This document shows positions 5,535 to 9,360 of a stretch of DNA of 9,360 nt, piece by piece. Both the position numbers and the translations under genes were made by a program. This stretch comes from JBOGWP01 sp050693875. Lineage in GTDB: Bacteria > Actinomycetota > CADDZG01 > JAHWKV01 > JBOGWP01. The notes beneath the pieces are model-generated. The model was not told the origin of the DNA and ran no database searches. It worked only from the letters and a program-made list of their open reading frames with translations. The stretch covers positions 1 through 9,360 of the forward strand of contig JBOGWP010000197.1 in assembly GCA_050693875.1 (NCBI GenBank), written 5' to 3'. Numbering within the stretch: position 1 is the first letter of the stretch; every line of letters begins with the position of its first letter.

Positions 5535-6572
5535 TCAGCCGTTATAGGCCAGCAAATGCTCCGCGATCTGGACCGCGTTGAGCGCCGCCCCCTTGCGCAG
5601 GTTGTCGCAGGCGCAGAAGAACCACAGCGACCGCTCGTCGGCCAGATCGGCCCGGACCCTCCCGACGTAGGAGGAATCACGCCCCGCGGAGAGGAGCGCC
5701 GTGGGCAGTTCGGCGAGCTCGACGCCGGGGGCCCCGGCGAGGGCTTCGAGCGCGGCTTCGACATCGACGGGCTCGGAGAAGCGAGCATGGACCGCCGCGC
5801 CGTGCCCGGCGACTGTAGGAACGCGCACGCACGTCGCGGTCACACGGAGCTCGGGAAGCCCCAGGATCTTCCGGCTTTCGTGGAGCAGCTTCCATTCCTC
5901 GCTCGTGTACCCGGCGTCTCGGAGGGATCCCGCCTGGGGGATGACGTTGAACGCGATCGGGGCCGGGAACATCCTTCCGGTCGGCGCGGCGTCGGCCCCC
6001 TCGGCGCTGCCCAGGGACTCGATCTGATCCGACAGCTTTCTCGCCTGCTCGGCGAGCTCCTCGATCCCGCCCCTCCCGGCTCCGGAGACCGCCTGGTACG
6101 AAGCGATCACCACATCCTCGAGGCCGAAACGCCGGTGCAGCGCGGCGAGCGGCAGCACCACGCCGATGGTGGTGCAGTTCGGCGAGGCGATGATCCCGGT
6201 GTGGCCTTCGAGGTCGTCCGGGTTGACCTCGGGCACGACCAGCGGGACCGAGGCTTCCATCCGCCAGGCGGCGGAGTTGTCGACGACCACCGCGCCGTGC
6301 TCCACCGCCACCGGCGCCCACTCGCGGGCGGCGTCGTCGGGCGTGTCGAGCAACACGAGGTCGATCCCGTCGAACACGCCAGGGTCGATGGCCCGGACGG
6401 TCAGCGAGTGGTCGCCGAAGGGGAGCGAGCGGCCCGCCGAGCGCGCGGTGGCCACTGCGACGACTTCGGAGGCGGGGAAGCGTCGCTCCTCGAGCAGATC
6501 GAGCATGGTCCGCCCGACGACACCGGTCGCGCCGACCACGGCGGTACGGGGCCGGGCCGCGAGCCGCTTCAT
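5535..6572 (-). CDS. asd: Aspartate-semialdehyde dehydrogenase
   Basis: 345 residues, about the family's normal length. It makes L-aspartate 4-semialdehyde from 4-aspartyl phosphate with NADPH in the cytoplasm, the second step of the aspartate pathway to lysine/diaminopimelate, threonine and methionine. The N-terminal Rossmann motif is GATGVVG (14-20), and DNSAAWRM follows at 98-105. The nucleophile is C133 in SPNCTT, with Q160 in SYQAVSGAG and the acid-base H257 in VRVPTVAGHGAAVH. The C-terminal segment (WFFCACDNLRKGAALNAVQIAE) is also typical. The ATG at 6572 overlaps the lysC stop by 4 nt (ATGA), implying translational coupling. The Shine-Dalgarno is weak, which fits coupling. It appears to be the last gene of the housekeeping run; a 103-bp gap with two inverted repeats follows. 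Confidence 0.97.
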   Translation of the reverse strand: MKRLAARPRTAVVGATGVVGRTMLDLLEERRFPASEVVAVATARSAGRSLPFGDHSLTVRAIDPGVFDGIDLVLLDTPDDAAREWAPVAVEHGAVVVDNSAAWRMEASVPLVVPEVNPDDLEGHTGIIASPNCTTIGVVLPLAALHRRFGLEDVVIASYQAVSGAGRGGIEELAEQARKLSDQIESLGSAEGADAAPTGRMFPAPIAFNVIPQAGSLRDAGYTSEEWKLLHESRKILGLPELRVTATCVRVPTVAGHGAAVHARFSEPVDVEAALEALAGAPGVELAELPTALLSAGRDSSYVGRVRADLADERSLWFFCACDNLRKGAALNAVQIAEHLLAYNG

Positions 6573-7810
6573 GCGTGGTCCGCCCTGCCCAGCACCTCGG
6601 CCGGCAGGCCGAAGGCGCCGTGGATCTCCCGGACGGCACGCTCGACCTCGCTCGCCCGGATCACGCAGGAGATGCGGATCGTCGACGTCGAGATGGCCTC
6701 GATGTTGATTCCGGCTTCGGCAAGGATCCGGAACATGGTCGCGGCAACGCCGGGATGCGAGCGCATGCCGGCGCCGATCAGCGAGACCTTGGCGATGTCG
6801 GAGTCGGCCGACCACCCCTCCCCGCCGATCGCGGCGCTGACCGCCTCGATGACGCTCTTGGAGCGGGCGAGGTCGTCCTTGGGCATCGTGAAGGAGATAT
6901 CGGTCCGCCCGTCCTCGGAGACGTTCTGAAAGATCATGTCGACGTTGATCGCCTCGTCCGCGAGCGCACCAAAGAGGTTCGCGGCAATCCCGGGCCGGTC
7001 GGGAACGCGCCGGATCCGAATCATCGCCTCCGAGACGTCGTGCACCACCCCGGAGATCAGAGCCTTTTCCATCCGCTCGTCCTCCTCCCGTACGAAGGTA
7101 CCCTGCTCGTCCGTGAACGACGAGCGGACGTGAATCGTGACTCCGTAATTCCTGGCGTATTCCACCGACCGCAACTGGAGCACCTTCGCCCCCTGGGCGG
7201 CCATCTCGAGCATCTCCTCGTAGGAGACGACGTGGAGCTTGCCGGCGTCGGCGACCACCCGCGGGTCGGCTGTGTAGATGCCGTCCACGTCGGTGTAGAT
7301 TTCGCAGACGTCCGCGCCGAGCGCCGCGGCGAGGGCCACCGCCGTGGTGTCGGAGCCGCCGCGTCCCAGCGTCGTCACGTCCATGTTGGTCGAGACACCC
7401 TGGAACCCGGCGACGATCACGATCTTTCCCGCCTCGAGCGCCTCTTCGATCCGCCGGGCCCGCACCTCCACGATGCGCGCCTTCGTGTGGGTGGTGTCGG
7501 TGACGATGCCCGCCTGCGACCCCGTGAAGCTGATCGCGTCGCGGCCGAGGTCGACGATGGCCATCGACAGCAGGGCGATCGAGATGCGCTCTCCGGCGGA
7601 GAGCAGCATGTCGAGCTCGCGGGCATGCGGGACGGGCGCGATCTGCAGGGCCAGGTCCATGAGCTCGTCGGTCGTGTGGCCCATGGCCGAGACCACCACC
7701 ACCACCCGGTTGCCCGCTTCCGCCGTGGCGACCACCCGCCGCGCCACGCGCCGGATCTTGTCGGCGTCGCCGACCGAGGTGCCACCGAACTTTTGAACGA
7801 CGATGGGCAT
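6569..7810 (-). CDS. lysC: Aspartate kinase (alpha subunit, with internal beta start)
   Basis: 413 residues. It phosphorylates L-aspartate with ATP, the committed step of the aspartate pathway. The kinase domain (about 2-240) shows KFGGTSVG (7-14), SAMGHTTDEL, the substrate motif LLSAGERIS (69-77), FTGSQAGI, TTLGRGGSDTTA (146-157) and YTDVDGIYTADPR (172-184). Two C-terminal ACT domains (about 264-330 and 341-405) would give feedback control by lysine and/or threonine, as in LysC of actinobacteria and Bacillus. The ATG at 7810 is the natural start (MPIVVQKFGGTS). It lies 10 nt after the recR stop, so cotranscription is likely. An internal start with a strong ribosome site at M247 would give a separate ACT-only beta subunit (167 residues, 6569-7072), as known for the alpha2beta2 enzymes of Corynebacterium and Bacillus. 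Confidence 0.98.
   Translation of the reverse strand: MPIVVQKFGGTSVGDADKIRRVARRVVATAEAGNRVVVVVSAMGHTTDELMDLALQIAPVPHARELDMLLSAGERISIALLSMAIVDLGRDAISFTGSQAGIVTDTTHTKARIVEVRARRIEEALEAGKIVIVAGFQGVSTNMDVTTLGRGGSDTTAVALAAALGADVCEIYTDVDGIYTADPRVVADAGKLHVVSYEEMLEMAAQGAKVLQLRSVEYARNYGVTIHVRSSFTDEQGTFVREEDERMEKALISGVVHDVSEAMIRIRRVPDRPGIAANLFGALADEAINVDMIFQNVSEDGRTDISFTMPKDDLARSKSVIEAVSAAIGGEGWSADSDIAKVSLIGAGMRSHPGVAATMFRILAEAGINIEAISTSTIRISCVIRASEVERAVREIHGAFGLPAEVLGRADHA
7070..7089 (-). promoter_or_regulatory. Internal ribosome binding site and start codon of LysC beta subunit
   Basis: Inside lysC, the minus strand reads GGGAGGAGG (plus 7081-7089), 8 nt, then in-frame ATG (plus 7070-7072) at codon 247. 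The resulting product begins MEKALISGV, closely like the start of beta subunits of known two-subunit aspartokinases (MEEAVLTGV-type). The site is stronger than the Shine-Dalgarno of lysC itself. The beta product would be 167 residues carrying both ACT domains. Confidence 0.65.
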
Positions 7811-7820
7811 GCCTTCGTCC

Positions 7821-8420
7821 CTACCCTTCCAGGACTCGACGGCCCTCGAGCGCCCGCCCGAGCGTCACCTCGTCGGCGTACTCGAGGTCCCCGCCGACGG
7901 GAAGGCCGCTCGCGATCCGAGTTACCCGGACACCGACGGGTGCCAGCAGCCGCGCAAGATACATCGCGGTCGCCTCTCCCTCGACGTTGGGGTTCGTCGC
8001 AACGATCGCCTCCCGTATCCCCTCGTCTCGTGCCCGCCCGAGCAGTTCGGCGATTCGGAGGTCGTCGGGCCCGATCCCGTCGATCGGGGAGATCGCACCG
8101 CCCAGCACATGGTAGAGGCCGCGGAACTCACCCGTTTTCTCGACCGCGACGATGTCCTGGGGATCCTCCACCACACAGACGACGGTGACGTCCCGTCGCG
8201 GGTCCAAGCAGAAGTCGCAGAGCTCCTTGTCGGTGAGGTTGAAGCACCGCCGACAGAATCGGATCCGCTCGCGGACCGCGAGAATGGCCTGGGCCAGGCG
8301 TCGAGCATCCCCAGGATCGGTCTTGACCAGATGGAAGGCGAGCCGCTGCGCGGTCTTGACCCCGATGCCGGGAAGCTTGGCCAGCTCGTCGACGAGGTCC
8401 TGAACGATCCCCGCGAACAT
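7821..8420 (-). CDS. recR: Recombination mediator protein RecR
   Basis: 199 residues, the usual RecR length. With RecF and RecO it helps load RecA onto gapped DNA during recombinational repair. The N-terminal helix-hairpin-helix region is LAKLPGIGVKTAQRLAFHL (about 13-31). The zinc finger is C56-x2-C59 and C68-x2-C71. The Toprim domain (about 79-172) contains VCVVEDPQDIVAVEKT, YHVLGGAISPIDGIGPDDL and ATNPNVEGEATAMYL. The conserved C-terminal GLPVGGDLEYADEVTLGRAL is present. ATG at 8420 has GGAG 5 nt upstream. It sits between ybaB (66-nt gap) and lysC (10-nt gap). The dnaX–ybaB–recR order is widespread in bacteria, and nothing looks damaged. Confidence 0.98.
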   Translation of the reverse strand: MFAGIVQDLVDELAKLPGIGVKTAQRLAFHLVKTDPGDARRLAQAILAVRERIRFCRRCFNLTDKELCDFCLDPRRDVTVVCVVEDPQDIVAVEKTGEFRGLYHVLGGAISPIDGIGPDDLRIAELLGRARDEGIREAIVATNPNVEGEATAMYLARLLAPVGVRVTRIASGLPVGGDLEYADEVTLGRALEGRRVLEG

Positions 8421-8486
8421 CGTTACTCCGGGTTCGCCCGAGCCGGGGGCGGGGCTACCCGGAGGGGCCCGCGTGGGGCGCCCACC

Positions 8487-8816
8487 TCAGAAGCCCGGCA
8501 GGCCCAGCCCGCCGGTCAGTCCCCCCAGACGCTCCTCGGCCAGTGCCTTCTGTGCCCGCATCGCCTCGTTGACGGCCGCCCGGACGAGATCCTCGAGCAT
8601 CTCCACGTCCTCGGGGTCGACGGCCGAGGGGTCGATCTTGACCTCGGTGACGTCGCCGCCCCCCGAGAGCACTACCCGCACCGCGCCGCCGCCGGCCGAG
8701 CCCTCCACGAGCGCGTCCGCCAGCTCCTCCTGTGCTTTGGCGAGCTCAGCCTGCATCTTGGCCACCTGCTTCATCATCTTGTTCATGTCCATCGGGCCCG
8801 GCCCTCTTCGGCTCAT
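8487..8816 (-). CDS. ybaB: YbaB/EbfC family nucleoid-associated protein
   Basis: 109 residues from ATG at 8816, or 101 from ATG at 8792 (MDMNKMMKQ). I favour 8816 because GAGGAG lies 10 nt upstream inside the dnaX end; 8792 has only AGAGGG. The family forms small DNA-binding dimers coating the nucleoid. The first long helix (KMMKQVAKMQAELAKAQEEL) and the beta-strand region (VRVVLSGGGDVTEVKIDPSA) are typical, as is the C-terminal helix (MLEDLVRAAVNEAMRAQKAL) ending in a Gly/Leu-rich tail. It starts 4 nt after the dnaX stop codon, so it is very likely cotranscribed. Just after its stop, GTGGG and CCCAC can form a small hairpin in the 66-nt gap before recR. Confidence 0.95.
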   Translation of the reverse strand: MSRRGPGPMDMNKMMKQVAKMQAELAKAQEELADALVEGSAGGGAVRVVLSGGGDVTEVKIDPSAVDPEDVEMLEDLVRAAVNEAMRAQKALAEERLGGLTGGLGLPGF

Positions 8817-8820
8817 TCGA

Positions 8821-9360
8821 TCAGAACTCCTCGACGATCTCCGCGGCGAATCCCTTGCGCAGCAGCTCGACGGGATCCCCGGGCTCGTCCGCCGCGGGGG
8901 CGGGATCCTCGGCGCTCGGCGCTGCGAGGTCTGAGCGTATCGCAGCGGCATCCACCTCCGGCTCGGGCTCGGCGACGGCCTCGGCCCGGACGGTGCGGAT
9001 TCTGGGCCGAAGGCCGAACGTCTCGAGGAACGCCTCCATGATGGCGTCGCGATTCGCCGGGGCGACGATCTCCTTCCCGTGATAGCCGAAATGTGCTGGT
9101 GCGAACGACAGCACCAGTTCTTCCTCCGCCCACGCCGCCGGCGTGGCGGCCAGCAGGAGGGCATGCGTGATCCTCCGCCGCTTCCGGACGCGCTCAAGCA
9201 GGATGCTCCAAGAGGTGCGGATCTGGTCGAGGCCGAGGGCGGCGGCCGGGCGAGCGGGGGCCGGGCCATTCGACGCGGCGGGCATCGCAGGGGCGGCGGG
9301 CAGCGCGGGCTCCAGCGGAGGCTCGGGATCGGGGGCGGGCTCGGCGGCGACGGACAGGGG
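8821..9360 (-). CDS. dnaX: DNA polymerase III gamma/tau subunit, C-terminal part (5' end beyond window)
   Basis: Partial. The frame is open from the stop at 8823-8821 to the window end, and the N-terminal AAA+ clamp-loader domains lie outside. About 179 residues are visible. They begin with a Pro/Ala/Glu-rich linker (plus positions about 9250-9360), then a compact segment with SWSILLERVRKRRRITHALL, EEELVLSFAPAHFGYHGKEI and an EAFLETFGL helix. This corresponds to the C-terminal region of tau/gamma. An acidic Ala/Pro-rich tail ends in LLRKGFAAEIVEEF. Identification rests on this C-terminal pattern plus the adjacent ybaB and recR, which commonly follow dnaX. The internal methionine at 9285 is not the start, since the linker continues upstream in frame. 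Confidence 0.88.
   Translation of the reverse strand, partial: PLSVAAEPAPDPEPPLEPALPAAPAMPAASNGPAPARPAAALGLDQIRTSWSILLERVRKRRRITHALLLAATPAAWAEEELVLSFAPAHFGYHGKEIVAPANRDAIMEAFLETFGLRPRIRTVRAEAVAEPEPEVDAAAIRSDLAAPSAEDPAPAADEPGDPVELLRKGFAAEIVEEF

Noticed and set aside
5556..8188. Two long plus-strand open frames (5556-6929 and 6575-8188)
   Set aside because: They mirror asd, lysC and recR, which are unmistakable on the minus strand, and their translations are R/D/H/G-rich without domains.
1..9360. CRISPR array, insertion sequence, integrase or toxin-antitoxin pair
   Set aside because: No spaced direct repeats, terminal inverted repeats, transposase motifs or paired small genes were seen on either strand.

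Overview
The window is GC-rich bacterial DNA. The gene order dnaX–ybaB–recR–lysC–asd, all on the minus strand, together with Pro/Ala-rich exported proteins and a LysC with an internal beta-subunit start, suggests an actinomycete-type organism (phylum Actinomycetota, possibly a deep-branching class). This placement is inferred from gene order and composition, not from a search.

Layout, left to right. Positions 1-78 hold tRNA-Pro(CGG) on the minus strand, with its CCA encoded. Positions 137-1981 (minus) encode an exported protein of five BTRD-like tandem repeats followed by a class-A-beta-lactamase-fold serine hydrolase. Diverging from it, 2171-3814 (plus) encodes an unusual ECF sigma factor fused to a zinc-binding anti-sigma-like motif, one transmembrane helix and an extracytoplasmic Ig-like domain. 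Converging on that gene, 3948-4511 (minus) encodes a small exported, C-terminally membrane-anchored protein with two CX4C pairs. Positions 4694-5431 (minus) encode a secreted CAP/SCP-domain protein with a Pro/Ala-rich tail. From 5535 to the window end is a tightly packed housekeeping run, transcribed on the minus strand in the order dnaX (3' part only), ybaB, recR, lysC, asd.

The most interesting part is 137-4600. The same two-block promoter-like element, TGCAAG(G/A) followed 17-18 nt later by TCC(C/T)A(A/T)C, occurs upstream of the sigma gene itself, the serine hydrolase and the CX4C membrane protein, each time on the strand of the gene. This suggests a self-contained, autoregulated cell-envelope response: a membrane-tethered sigma factor that senses through its own outer domain and drives its own gene and two exported effectors. 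The CAP protein lies beside them but lacks the element and has its own inverted repeats.

The right half is core metabolism and replication/repair. DnaX is the clamp-loader tau subunit, YbaB a nucleoid-associated protein, RecR a recombination mediator, and LysC and Asd the first two steps from aspartate to lysine, methionine, threonine and diaminopimelate. No CRISPR array, insertion sequence, integrase or origin was seen, and no gap over 300 bases lacks a gene.
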